Origin: Dactylosporangium sp. AC04546
GTDB taxonomy: Bacteria > Actinomycetota > Actinomycetes > Mycobacteriales > Micromonosporaceae
Assembly (NCBI RefSeq): GCF_022095675.1
Contig: NZ_JAHYSG010000104.1
Coordinates: 1 to 42,744 of the forward strand
Length of the DNA: 42,744 nucleotides
Direction: 5' to 3'
Position 1 is the stretch's first letter. Every line of letters starts with the position of its first letter. Under the pieces are notes generated by a model, which made no database searches, was not told where the DNA came from, and saw only the letters and a program-made list of their open reading frames with translations. The position numbers and the translations under genes were made by a program. Positions 20,801 to 28,401 of this stretch are shown here, piece by piece.

Positions 20801-21179
20801 CCAGCACGTGGTTGAGGATCGGGTAGAGGAAAGACTCGGTCTTACCCGAGCCGGTGCCCGTTGTGACCAGTGTCGGCAACGGACGGCGCGGAGCCCCGCC
20901 CACCGACGATGCGAGTCGCGAGAAGGCTGCGGCCTGGTGCCCGTACGGCGGGAAACCCTCGTACCACTCCAGTGAATCTCGCCAGCTCTCGTCGGCCGAG
21001 CGGAATGGCAGGCGCAGCCGCACGTATGGACCCTTGAACATGCCCGAGTCCGGATCGGATAGGAACCGATCCAGCCCGTCGCGAGCGTCACCGTCCGTCA
21101 GCCCGAACGTCGTCGTCAGATAGTCGATCAGGCTGTGGCGAATGCTTTCGGCTTGGAGCGTCGGGAGCAGCTCGCTCAC
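14838..21179 (-). CDS. Giant DEAD/DEAH helicase with DUF1998 and C-terminal nuclease-like domain
   Basis: A 2113-residue SF2 helicase. N-terminal motor: Walker A TTGTGSGKTES (~110), motif Ib MYPMNALANDQA, DEFH box LVLDEFHTYDGAQG (~235), SAT motif. Zinc-type pairs CRHCG and CPSCG sit mid-protein. C-terminal motor: LVFTDSVQDA, then TLEMGIDIGDL and QRVGRAGR (~1087). DUF1998/MrfA-like region with CPSCGYA, CSGCGKK and four cysteines around CECRHEERLACHRC (~1660). Near 1780, PDFLL followed by AIFTDGRAYH and DDADKRANLR resembles the PD-(D/E)XK/Vsr-like tails of some DUF1998 helicases. GTG 21179 overlaps the stop of drmMI (GTGA); the 142 upstream codons look non-coding. It may supply the nuclease function of the missing DrmC. 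Confidence 0.88.
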   Translation of the reverse strand: MSELLPTLQAESIRHSLIDYLTTTFGLTDGDARDGLDRFLSDPDSGMFKGPYVRLRLPFRSADESWRDSLEWYEGFPPYGHQAAAFSRLASSVGGAPRRPLPTLVTTGTGSGKTESFLYPILNHVLGARREGVTGTKALIMYPMNALANDQAARLTKLLTTHAELAGITAALYTGQAGATRAAVTSEGLITDRAIIRDTAPDILLTNYKMLDQLLLRAEDQDLWRQSATSLRYLVLDEFHTYDGAQGTDVAMLLRRLGLALKTHWSEDDSRLNDLARSRPLGLITPVATSATLGDKGDPTVMLDFAHTVFGERFDSEAVVTETRLSLQEWADGAAETVGAAGFTPVEMGPFVVTAALDAIAPLGHEPSGDQVAQTALGVLYGVDPSRFDDATPELLSALCRAHPLVQDLAQEAEHAVALETLAALVLAHGAGSASEAETFLSHVLAMLSHVRAVAGRDALSVDVHLWIRELTRIDRAAAATTQFRWSDDGPPVAGDNAEDVRPSFPATFCRHCGRSGWGIGLAPVGNSLAVDDDRIRRNHAAREGRFRPLLYAPAEAAARLEQDERVEGLMWFSVRNRELLADAAEDEPDLRDGWIIPVLTNVGADSDELSRNDTCPSCGQQDGIRFLGSAIATLLSVSLSTLFGSPTLDAGEKKALVFTDSVQDAAHRAGFVQARSHTLSLRGTLRAAIEDGALTLDALVDEVIRQAGDDQFARYRILAPDCADRESFTEFWGAKTLRSVRPSVRARVRKRLALDAALEFGLNSRTGRTLELTGAVAVEVEAGQPPRMAGVARAALQGTSWQAKLDSAEIGERTLVQWVRGVLDRLRATGAIDHPWFDQYRVNDGNRWSIWGGRPRSDGMPAFPRDRPAPAYPRVGGSGSPSRDGLDAVTSAQSWYARWTSRVLDVSPLDGGRLARLLLDRLGRDGVLTTTASVSGATVYAIPPSAIVVAPTNEADLAEGRHLLVCDTCRATTPGSTATVDQLTGAPCLYVRCRGRLQREALADNFYQRLYASPDMRRVVAREHTSLLDDETRRAYEDAFRDAVTSPQAPNVLVATPTLEMGIDIGDLSAVFLASLPRTVASYLQRVGRAGRLTGNALNLAFVTGRGEQLPKLGDPLSVIDGEVRPPATYLAAEEILRRQYTAYLMDGFARDTGRRHPKKASGAIGSYSPGTFLGDLVLNAEQHADEQLPRFTATFEDLPAEVLSGLREWLRPVQGPRTSSFAKHVETASRRWQNTVKTLEERQAAITALLPDLEARVASPAAADDDKQALRSAQSTRKLTAGQLAHLRSVYWISVLEEYGLLPNYTLLDDSVTLDVGLSWTDPDTGTYAYDSAQFQRGSAQALREFAPGATFYARGWEIEIDAVDLGLDGASIRTWAFCPSCGYAADLMESGQERQVSSCLRCGDTSISDTGQRLNVVEMTRVSAEVRRDEVAISDRRDERGHASFQIVTAADVDPAHVGRRWFVEGSGMGCTYLRSVDLRWINMGLPGHGATRTIAGHERQGTLFRVCSGCGKKDSEAGRNRVHEHRPWCPHRTSPVEVTSTIALSRSLRTQGLLIRLPRGMSLGDDFAVPSISAALLLGLREQMGGHPDHILVEHVVDPTQSDGSDNHDAILLHDAVPGGTGYLADTADPERLRELLVLAWNRVRDCECRHEERLACHRCLLPFIAPGAVRRVSRASADRHLRTLLGLTDEAETAEGTTWTVTEVPPHEEPESHLERAFHRLFVGRLRRNGAAVTEVPGPAGNIVRFTLPGTHRHWTLTPQANVGNARPDFLLDTNDMNVPAVAIFTDGRAYHATAAVNRLADDADKRANLRNAGLVVLGITLQDVQATTDGTANAPRWYKPDLAGSLMNLAPFQAPPEAYRRLGRGPVEWLLEWVASPEPDAVSKVARAVPMFLSAGAQPITVPGTATLQATARAVLLNEHLAAGSRRVHLHRNGTFAAVVEMAPSGVVEVAAVLDDRDTVLDEAHADAWRAWLRLSNALALRDWPTVVTTTSLVGAAAGVGAEAGFGRPVGAWADLYDAAQPGPERDLVATLAAQDGIVPPMIGAEGPDGIPLDVYWPDQHITVAFAHMSPQDRADLVAAGWQVLEPSPDLIAAALAAATSKTHGDS

Positions 21180-24100
21180 GAACGCTCCTTCAGGAGCCGC
21201 TCGAAGTAGGCATACGCTTGGCGCATGTCCGCCTCCCGGTCTAGCGACACAAACGGCAGCTTGTAGGTGTATGTACTTCCCGTCTGGTTGGTCGCGGTGC
21301 GCTCGTCTGCGGTGATCCGGTCGCCTTTCTTTCGCCACATGGCCAGCACCGAATTTGGAACCAGCCGACCGTTGGCGTCGTAGACGTGGACATTGCGGTC
21401 GTAACCGTGGAGGACAGCGAACTGGGTCCTGTAAATCGTGCAAAGCTCGTCCGCGGTTAGGCCGAGCATCAGTGATACGAGAGCATCGATCTCTAAGAGT
21501 GCCTGGCGGCGATCGGCTGCAATTCGAAGTGGAGTGTCTCCCGTCCAATCGAGACCTACTCGGCCGATGGGTGCGCGGCGGAGGTGTTCGAAGCCTCCTG
21601 TCCACCTATCGTGTTGAAAAGACTCCATATAGCAGCTGCGCCATAGCTGGGAGTAGGCGGACGTGATGCAGTTGAGGCGAAGAACTCGCAAGATTGCATT
21701 GTCGCGAAGTGGCGAGCTGGATCCGGGCCACGGCAGTCGTTCAACGGAAGCTGCACGAATGTCGCTTTTGGGAACGGCTCGCGTAAGGAAGTCGCTGACC
21801 AGTGAACCTAGGGTTGCCTGAACAATCAGAAGGTCCTCGAGCTTGCCCGTTGGGTGGCCGGCTGAGAAAATTCCATCGACGTGGGCAGCGCCTGGCGGAA
21901 TTAGAGCTGGGATTAGAGTTCGTTCACCGGTATTCGCCGCCATTTTACGCCAGGCGATTCGGTAGAATTCGCGCGCTGAACGTACGGGATCGGCATCCCA
22001 ATGCGTGTAGGCTCTGTCGTACTCCTGGCGATTGCCGCCAGGCTTGTATGCTGTGACTGGTACGGCGTCCACTGCCAAGTCTTCAAGATGGACTGACGAC
22101 CAATCGGTGTTGTGCAGCATGGTTTTGTTGGGCGCTTTATATATTGGCGTCGCCACGAATAGATGAGGTCCTTGGAGTATTGCATCGCGCCAGGACTCGG
22201 GACGCCCCCAGTCGACGACGAAGCGCCCGGCCTTTCGGTCTCGAGTTTCGTCCCACCCGCGCGAATAGTTTAGCTGAAGTTGTTTGATCCGCCTAGCTTT
22301 TGCAAGTTTGTCGAGGACTGTTGCCGTGGATTTGTTGATTGTGTACACCATTCTGGAATGGTAAACGGGGGTGCCTTCTTCCTCCAGAAGGGCGTGCCAA
22401 GTTCTTAATGTTTCGTCTGTGACGATCGATATACGCCGGCCGTGTGGCCGTAGGTCCCATCTGTCATTCTCGTCCTTAAACCCGGGCTCTGCTCCCTGCC
22501 CATCGTGTGAAAGTGACCTGAATGCAGTGTCGGGGTGATACATGGAAACGCCGTTTATGAAGCGTGGCGTAGTTCGCGGTTCCCCATAAATGTTAACGCC
22601 GTAATGCTTCTGGTGCTGGATATCGAAAAGCTCAAGCTCGTTAATGAATTCCCAATGCCTCCGAAGTCGGAGATAGGTTGCTTCCCGAAGGTGCCCCGCT
22701 CTGTCGTCTGTAAAATGGGATTCGAGGTGGATTAGTCCAACCATTCCGCGTTTCGAGGCGTGGCGCCAGGTCGCTTCCATGAAGCAGCGGTAAAGATCGG
22801 GTTGAAGTCCTTCGAGGTGAGGAAAGTTCTGGACTGCTCCAGCGAACCCGATTGTTGCTGAGGTGGTTGCTATTCCTTCCGTTGCGTATTCCAGCGCCCT
22901 AGAGTCGGTCCATGCTTCGTCCAGCCTGGCCGCCCTGGCAGCCTGTGACGGGCGCTCGGAAAGCTTCCACCAGGGATCGCTCTCTGCCAGCAGAGCCTCA
23001 AAGTCAGTACGCGGCCTCACCCACGGTGGATTGCCAACCTGCAAGTCGAAGCCGCCGCTTATGAAAATGGGAGCGAAGTCTAGCGTCCAATGAAAGAAGC
23101 CTTCGCGCTCTGCGATGGCCTCACACACGCGCAACCATGGATGTGCCCTGAGCGTCGCATCGATGGACATGCAACCAGCGAGCGTTAGATCCAGGCCTTC
23201 GTAGGTGTTCAGATCATTCCAACTCATTGACGCGCCGAACGTAAGCTGATCCTCGGGTGCACGGTGCTTGCCCGCATGGACGCCGACAAGCTTACGCATG
23301 GCCTGAATCCACTGGTCCAGGTCTGGGGGAGTCACTGTATCGGCTGGCTGGCCCGCTACATCCTCGATGAACGCTTCAGAGACTGGCCAATACCACAGAG
23401 CGCACCATGCATCCATTACCCGACGCAAACGCCGATAGGCGCCTGCGGTATCAGCAAGAGCAGCCTCGATCTCGCCCCGCTGAACCCTACCGCCGACATG
23501 CAGTTCGTCGGCGTGCCACACTGGAATGGACCGACGAATCTCAGAATCTGCGATATCGAGTCGCTTCGCCGCAATTTGCCACAGCTTCTCGACCCGCAAA
23601 GCTAGATCAGCAAGCGCCTCAACCTGCTTGCGTGTCGGCTTTGTGTTTAAAGTCCTGCGCCAGGCTCTAAGGCGTCTCCGTGACTCGGGATAAAGGCTCT
23701 TGACCTCCTTGGCCTCGTTGACCTCTTCGGACGAGCCCCATCCGGTTGAAGGCAATAGAAAGTGGTGGATGCCGTCGCTGGCGACCCGTTCGGACTTGAT
23801 ATCTTCGATGAGTGAAATCAGCCGAACGTCTTTGGGAATGTCGCTGAGCCAGGACTTGTTGCCGACCTGGCTACGCGAGTACACCGCCCGGCGCGCACCG
23901 ACGAGAGAGTTGCCACGCCGGAGGTGTAGGCCGAACCACGGCGCTGACAGGCCTTCAACCATGGTGTCGAGCCAGAGCGAGATCTCCGCTAGCTCGACCG
24001 CGGTGGCGTTGAGGTCCACGCCGTACACGTTGTGCAGGGCGATGTACGCCTTGACCTCTTGGAGCCGGCGGGGGTACTCGTCCGGGTCGATGCGGACCTT

Positions 24101-25069
24101 CAACTCATCCTGGCGGCGCTTGAGGTACTGCTCGGCGAGCTGCCGCACCGCCTCGATGGCGAACGCGCCCGACCCGAGCGCCGGCTCGCAAACGCTCATC
24201 TCGAGGATCTCGGCCGCGGTGGTGGTGTGGCCGTCCTGGTCGAGCAGTTCGTCGAGGGCCTGCCCGACGGTGAAGCGGGTCAGCACCTCGGGGGTGTAGT
24301 ACGACGCGGACTGTTGGCGTTCGCGGCCTGCGAGGCGGAACACGAACGAGCCCTGCGGGTGGAACACCGGCTTCGATTCACCGGTTCGCTCGTCGATCAT
24401 CTTCACGAAGTCGGCAGCGGCGATGCTGTCGGAGCGGTCGGTGGGGACGACCCACGAGCCCTTGGAGGCGTCGCCGTTCTTAGCCACCTCGTACAGGTCT
24501 GTCTCAGCGAAAAAGCCGGTAAACGACATGAGACCCTCGTAGACCGCGCCGAGCTGGTTGATACCCAGCTCCGCGTACGAGATGTAGCCCCGGTCCTTGC
24601 CCTGCGACTCTTTGCTGAGCAGCAGGTGGGCGAGCACCTTCTGTAGCGCCGAGTTGCTCAGGCCGACCGCGTCGATGTGCGCCGTTGCCTTGGGCAGGAA
24701 GAGATCGGCGTGCAGCGGATTGAACGTCAGTCCCTCAGCGAGATCCGAACCAGCTTCCTTCTCGATGGCACGCTGCCGCGAGCCCCCGTTCACCAGCTCG
24801 AACAGGATGCACAGGGAGTCGTACAAGTGGGTGCCGCTCTGCGCGCGGGGGGTTGCGAGTTCGACCTGTGCCAGCTCTCGCAGCCGGTCGAGGCTGTAGC
24901 CCTGGTCGTACTCGGGCGTACCGGCCGGCAGGATGCGTAGCTCCGGCGACGCCTCGGCGTACAGGAGGAACAGGATGCGGTATAGGAATCGCAGCGACTG
25001 TTGCGCGAGCGGGTGTGACTCATTCGTCGGGAGCGGCTCGAGGCCTTTCTCCCGACGACGCTTAACCAC
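21176..25069 (-). CDS. drmMI: DrmMI-like N6-adenine DNA methyltransferase, 5'-truncated
   Basis: 1297 residues from GTG 25069. SAM-binding motif I appears as EPALGSGAFAIEAVRQ (~300) and the catalytic motif IV as GNPPWVRP (~680), the gamma-type N6-adenine layout of PglX, DrmMI and type IIG enzymes. The last ~500 residues would form the target-recognition part. Expected DISARM role: methylating host DNA to mark self. Family-like sequence continues upstream in the same frame to ~25126 (KDLRDGVRLSIEII), but no start codon exists there and no good RBS precedes 25069. The true N-terminus therefore seems lost, and the frame upstream belongs to the drmD fragment. GC falls to ~45-53% over ~21.5-23.7 kb, against ~68% at its start. 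Expression is uncertain. Confidence 0.8.
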   Translation of the reverse strand: MVKRRREKGLEPLPTNESHPLAQQSLRFLYRILFLLYAEASPELRILPAGTPEYDQGYSLDRLRELAQVELATPRAQSGTHLYDSLCILFELVNGGSRQRAIEKEAGSDLAEGLTFNPLHADLFLPKATAHIDAVGLSNSALQKVLAHLLLSKESQGKDRGYISYAELGINQLGAVYEGLMSFTGFFAETDLYEVAKNGDASKGSWVVPTDRSDSIAAADFVKMIDERTGESKPVFHPQGSFVFRLAGRERQQSASYYTPEVLTRFTVGQALDELLDQDGHTTTAAEILEMSVCEPALGSGAFAIEAVRQLAEQYLKRRQDELKVRIDPDEYPRRLQEVKAYIALHNVYGVDLNATAVELAEISLWLDTMVEGLSAPWFGLHLRRGNSLVGARRAVYSRSQVGNKSWLSDIPKDVRLISLIEDIKSERVASDGIHHFLLPSTGWGSSEEVNEAKEVKSLYPESRRRLRAWRRTLNTKPTRKQVEALADLALRVEKLWQIAAKRLDIADSEIRRSIPVWHADELHVGGRVQRGEIEAALADTAGAYRRLRRVMDAWCALWYWPVSEAFIEDVAGQPADTVTPPDLDQWIQAMRKLVGVHAGKHRAPEDQLTFGASMSWNDLNTYEGLDLTLAGCMSIDATLRAHPWLRVCEAIAEREGFFHWTLDFAPIFISGGFDLQVGNPPWVRPRTDFEALLAESDPWWKLSERPSQAARAARLDEAWTDSRALEYATEGIATTSATIGFAGAVQNFPHLEGLQPDLYRCFMEATWRHASKRGMVGLIHLESHFTDDRAGHLREATYLRLRRHWEFINELELFDIQHQKHYGVNIYGEPRTTPRFINGVSMYHPDTAFRSLSHDGQGAEPGFKDENDRWDLRPHGRRISIVTDETLRTWHALLEEEGTPVYHSRMVYTINKSTATVLDKLAKARRIKQLQLNYSRGWDETRDRKAGRFVVDWGRPESWRDAILQGPHLFVATPIYKAPNKTMLHNTDWSSVHLEDLAVDAVPVTAYKPGGNRQEYDRAYTHWDADPVRSAREFYRIAWRKMAANTGERTLIPALIPPGAAHVDGIFSAGHPTGKLEDLLIVQATLGSLVSDFLTRAVPKSDIRAASVERLPWPGSSSPLRDNAILRVLRLNCITSAYSQLWRSCYMESFQHDRWTGGFEHLRRAPIGRVGLDWTGDTPLRIAADRRQALLEIDALVSLMLGLTADELCTIYRTQFAVLHGYDRNVHVYDANGRLVPNSVLAMWRKKGDRITADERTATNQTGSTYTYKLPFVSLDREADMRQAYAYFERLLKERS

Positions 25070-26127
25070 CTCGTTGGCGATGATTTCGATGGACAGCCGA
25101 ACGCCGTCGCGAAGATCCTTCGAGACACCTGCCGCTCCGCCCAGTCGGCACCGACCACCCGCGCGACCTCGGGGCTGTGTCGGTGACGTCGTAGGACCAG
25201 CCGTCGCATCTCGTCCGGACGAAGCGTGCCGTCCGCCCGCACGGCGGAGGGGTCGAGCAGCCGGATCAGCTCGGCAAAGGACTCTGCACGTCCGTTATGG
25301 GGAGTGGCTGAGGCCAGGATCAGGGCCTCGGTGTTGCGCGCCAGGAGCCGGGCCAGGCGGTTGTTCAGCGTCGCAACGTTGGAGAGGTTGTGCGACTCGT
25401 CGATGACGACAGCGTCCCAGCGCTGCTTACGCAGGCTCGCGACGTACCGATCCGACTTGAGCGTGTCGATCGAGATGATCGCGCGCTTATAGTACGTGAA
25501 CGGGTTGCGCGTCGCTGGCAGTTTCTGCCGAACGCGCTGGATGCCAGCCGAATCCAGCCGAACGAACGGCAACGCGAACCGCGTCCACAACTCGTGCTGC
25601 ATCTGCTCCAGCACGTGCCGAGGCGTTACCACGAGGACCCGATCGCCACGTCCCCGGCGGACCAGTTCCGACAGGATCATACCGATCTCGAGCGTCTTGC
25701 CGAGGCCGACCGCGTCGGCGAGCAGGAGCCGAGGCCGCAGGTTTTCCGGGTCGAGCGCCTGCTGGACCGCGGACTGCTGGTAGCTCAACGGGTCGGCGAG
25801 TCCTCGGGTCGCCACCGACAGGGTCCGCTCGCCTAAGGGCACGGCGGTCTTGCGAATCGTCGACTCCAGCCACAGCCGCGCCGTTCGGTACCTCGGGCTG
25901 CTGTCGGCCACCACGCGTGCCTGTGCCGGCTCCAAAGGCTTCACGTCGTCGAGTCCATCGTAGAAGGAGGCGGTCGTATCGCGGACCAGTTCACTCAGGC
26001 CCCGAACGTGGACCAGTGTGCCGTCGGCGGTCTCCTCGGTCGCCCGGACGAGCCACTCCTCGTCGCGGACGACGACGACCGAACCCGGAGCGAGCGCCGT
26101 CCGGGCATCGGGCTTCGTTGCCGTCAC
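24790..26127 (-). CDS. drmD: DrmD-like SNF2 helicase, truncated after its first motor domain
   Basis: GTG 26127 opens a SNF2-type helicase: LSYQQSAVQQAL (Q-like motif), Walker A LADAVGLGKTLEIG, motif Ia LVVTPRHVLEQMQ, motif II VVIDESHNLS, motif III LASATPHNG, then VLRRHRHSPEV and VGADWAER at ~residue 330 (~25,130). After that the frame is only a shifted reading of the methyltransferase gene (Arg/Ser-rich) and ends at 24790 without any helicase C-terminal domain. DrmD proteins normally carry both halves. The simplest reading is a deletion that removed the second half of drmD and the 5' end of drmMI, leaving them out of frame. Helicase function is probably lost unless the sequence is in error. 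Confidence 0.8.
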   Translation of the reverse strand: MTATKPDARTALAPGSVVVVRDEEWLVRATEETADGTLVHVRGLSELVRDTTASFYDGLDDVKPLEPAQARVVADSSPRYRTARLWLESTIRKTAVPLGERTLSVATRGLADPLSYQQSAVQQALDPENLRPRLLLADAVGLGKTLEIGMILSELVRRGRGDRVLVVTPRHVLEQMQHELWTRFALPFVRLDSAGIQRVRQKLPATRNPFTYYKRAIISIDTLKSDRYVASLRKQRWDAVVIDESHNLSNVATLNNRLARLLARNTEALILASATPHNGRAESFAELIRLLDPSAVRADGTLRPDEMRRLVLRRHRHSPEVARVVGADWAERQVSRRIFATAFGCPSKSSPTRWLSVVGRKASSRSRRMSHTRSRNSRCDSYTASCSSCTPRRRRSYASCRPVRPSTTRATASTGCESWHRSNSQPPARRAAPTCTTPCASCSSW

Positions 26128-26218
26128 AGATGCGTACTCCGTTTCGGTGCGTTACTGCAGGTTACGGCGCTGGTCGGACGGAGCCTAGCCCAGCTGATCT
26201 TTTCGGCACTTCGCCGGA

Positions 26219-26224
26219 TAGGTT
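26219..26224 (+). promoter_or_regulatory. Putative -10 element, leaderless start of vsr
   Basis: TAGGTT fits TANNNT and is followed by exactly 6 nt and then the ATG at 26231. The GAAGGA in that 6-nt gap is too close to the ATG to act as a normal ribosome binding site. Confidence 0.4.
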
Positions 26225-26230
26225 GAAGGA

Positions 26231-26653
26231 ATGGACCGAGAGTCCGGCTTGCCATTGCCGCTCGACGCTGCAACCGCGGCGCGGTTGCAGCGCCAGCGTC
26301 GAGCTTCCACGAAGCCTGAACTAGCGCTGCGCCGTGAGCTGCACCGCCGGGGATTAAGGTTTCGGGTCAACCATCCAGGTCTGCCCGGCCGGCCAGACCT
26401 CGCGTTCACTCGCGCGAAAGTCGCGGTTTTCGTTGACGGTTGTTTCTGGCACTGCTGTCCCGAGCACGGCACCATCCCTCGCAATAACCGTGACTGGTGG
26501 CGAGCCAAGCTCGACCGCAACGTCGCCCGTGACCGCGCCAAGGATGTAGCTTTGGCCGACCTGGGCTGGGTGGTTCTCCACGTCTGGGAGCACGAGGCAC
26601 CCGACGCCGCCGCCGACCGTGTCGAGGTCGAGTGGCGGCGTCGAGCTACTTGA
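26231..26653 (+). CDS. vsr: Very-short-patch mismatch repair endonuclease (Vsr)
   Basis: A 140-residue Vsr homologue of normal length. It shows the RRASTKPELALRRELHRRG start, the catalytic aspartate in GLPGRPDLAF, the VFVDGCFWHCCPEH block, and the NNRDWWRAKLDRN segment. Vsr nicks next to T:G mismatches that arise when 5-methylcytosine deaminates and so protects genomes carrying a C5 methyltransferase. One is encoded in this island (33314-34414). The gene is the only plus-strand gene inside the operon. It sits between drmB and drmD, and its stop abuts the drmB stop with no gap (tail to tail). Confidence 0.92.
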   Translation: MDRESGLPLPLDAATAARLQRQRRASTKPELALRRELHRRGLRFRVNHPGLPGRPDLAFTRAKVAVFVDGCFWHCCPEHGTIPRNNRDWWRAKLDRNVARDRAKDVALADLGWVVLHVWEHEAPDAAADRVEVEWRRRAT

Positions 26654-28390
26654 TCATCTGACCGGCGCACGAAGGTAGCCGTTCTGGCCGAACAGCACAC
26701 CACGGTCGAGGAACCGATTGAAGAAGCGGCACGACGGTTCGCCTAGGTGCACACAGGCGCTGCAGGCCCCGCTGCCGCGGTTGCAACCGGGATCCAACGG
26801 GCAGCGGTGTTCGGCGTCAACGAAGTTGTCGAACAGGTCGTCGAGGTTGGACTCGAACACGGCCTGCATCCCGCCGAGCACGAAGTCGCCACGCGCCGAG
26901 GCGTACACAAAAAAGCCCAGGTGGGCCGGCACGAGGTACTCACTGAGCGCATCCCGTTCGATGCCGGAGAAGACAGCGGCCTGCCGGATGAACCTGTGCG
27001 CGTACGTGTGGACGAGCTTGAGCAGGTCTGTGCCGACAGACTCGACGGACGGGTCGTCACGCTTGGACGGCACCACCGCCGACTGGAGGATCGCGACCCG
27101 TGCAGCGATCGGGTCGTCGCTCCCAGACGTCCACCCCGCCAGTGGGTGACCACGGTTCAGCAGCCAGGATGCGACGCGCATCGGATCCAGGCGGATCAGA
27201 AATGCCTCAGTTTCGGCCAGGTTGCCGTATAGCCGGTACCCGCCCTTCTTGCGGCGGAAGGGCATCAGCCGGCATTTCGACGGATCGTCCTCGCCACGGG
27301 TGTAGCCGTACATCGCGTTCAACACGGGAAAGCGATCCACAAGGTCCAAGCCGTTGACACCCGCCCGAGCGAGTGCCGCCGGATACCTGGTCTGGTACCG
27401 CACGTCGAGCGCATCGCCCGGCGTGGCGCCGCGAAGCGCCGTCGTCGGCATCCGACTTTCGGCCAGCGCCATCGCAATGTCGACCGCCTCTCGCTCGGCC
27501 TCTTCCCGTCGTTCCGCCGACAGTCGATCGATCGGATGGTCGCCCGGCTTGGCGAGTCCGCCTTGCGCCGCCGTGCCCGCCGCCGCCATCTCTGCCATCT
27601 CGCGCGGTATGCCACCATTGACGAGCTGCTCGATCAGCTCCTCGAGCGTCGGCGCGGCCTTCACGTCTGCTGGACGATTCACTGTCAGGCCCTCGACAGT
27701 CCAGATCAGTGCCTTCCGACCGCCGCCGGCGAGCTTGAGCCCTTCTCGGTGTTCTGGTCGAGGAGGGTTGATCAACACCATGCTGCGGGGGGTGTAGACC
27801 GTACGGGCCTTGTGCACGTTCCAGCGGACCTGGCCGTCGCCGCAGACGCATTTCTTGAAGCCCAGTCCCCGCATGATCTCGTTGCCGCACACTGGGCAGA
27901 CGAAGGAGATGTCGGCAGCCTTCGCGCTCTTGGGGATGACGACCTTCACGTCGTCGTGCGCGGTGCACCGGCGAATCCACGGTTCGGTGATCGCGCCACA
28001 GTCGTGGATGCCGACGAAGTGTAGCTGTCCCCACTTGCGCTGGCCGCACTTACAGGGCCGGTCGATCGACTTGCCGATACGTTTGCAGACCCGGCACAGC
28101 CACACCTGCGGGTAGCGCTCGACCGTGACGCCTCGGCGCTCGTCGAGCTCGACGATCTCGAGCGGTGCTCTGTGCAACAGATCGTTGCCCACCCCACCGT
28201 CGGTACCATGGGCGATCCATGCACCCACCTCGCGGAACAGGTGCCTGCGCACAAGGTCGACGTCAACCTGGATGGGGCTGGGCGCCGACCACTCGGCGAC
28301 ACGGTAGACGTCGCCCCGCAGGTCGACCGTCTGGTCCGGCAGGAAGGTGCGCAGGATCTGGCTGCCGCTTCGGGATCCAAGAACAGTCAT
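26654..28390 (-). CDS. drmB: DrmB-like DUF1998 protein (DISARM core)
   Basis: A 578-residue protein of the DUF1998/DrmB type. The N-terminal third has zinc-ribbon-like cysteines: WLCRVCK with CKCGQ (~100), then FVCPVCGNEI and KKCVCGDG (~160). The middle is helical and charged. The C-terminal third has the DUF1998 signature (LLKLVHTYAHRFIRQAAV, SEYLVPAHLGFFVYA) and a last cysteine cluster CPLDPGC..GACSACVHLGEPSC. DrmB works with the DrmA helicase in DISARM, where the DrmAB complex binds incoming DNA. The ATG at 28390 follows the drmA stop by 11 nt with GGAG in between, so the two are one operon. Confidence 0.88.
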   Translation of the reverse strand: MTVLGSRSGSQILRTFLPDQTVDLRGDVYRVAEWSAPSPIQVDVDLVRRHLFREVGAWIAHGTDGGVGNDLLHRAPLEIVELDERRGVTVERYPQVWLCRVCKRIGKSIDRPCKCGQRKWGQLHFVGIHDCGAITEPWIRRCTAHDDVKVVIPKSAKAADISFVCPVCGNEIMRGLGFKKCVCGDGQVRWNVHKARTVYTPRSMVLINPPRPEHREGLKLAGGGRKALIWTVEGLTVNRPADVKAAPTLEELIEQLVNGGIPREMAEMAAAGTAAQGGLAKPGDHPIDRLSAERREEAEREAVDIAMALAESRMPTTALRGATPGDALDVRYQTRYPAALARAGVNGLDLVDRFPVLNAMYGYTRGEDDPSKCRLMPFRRKKGGYRLYGNLAETEAFLIRLDPMRVASWLLNRGHPLAGWTSGSDDPIAARVAILQSAVVPSKRDDPSVESVGTDLLKLVHTYAHRFIRQAAVFSGIERDALSEYLVPAHLGFFVYASARGDFVLGGMQAVFESNLDDLFDNFVDAEHRCPLDPGCNRGSGACSACVHLGEPSCRFFNRFLDRGVLFGQNGYLRAPVR

Positions 28391-28401
28391 CTCTCCGCCT
28401 G

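Noticed and set aside
21180..21605. Longer N-terminus for the giant helicase
   Set aside because: The extra 142 codons are Arg/Pro-rich and overlap the methylase end; the GTGA overlap start fits better.
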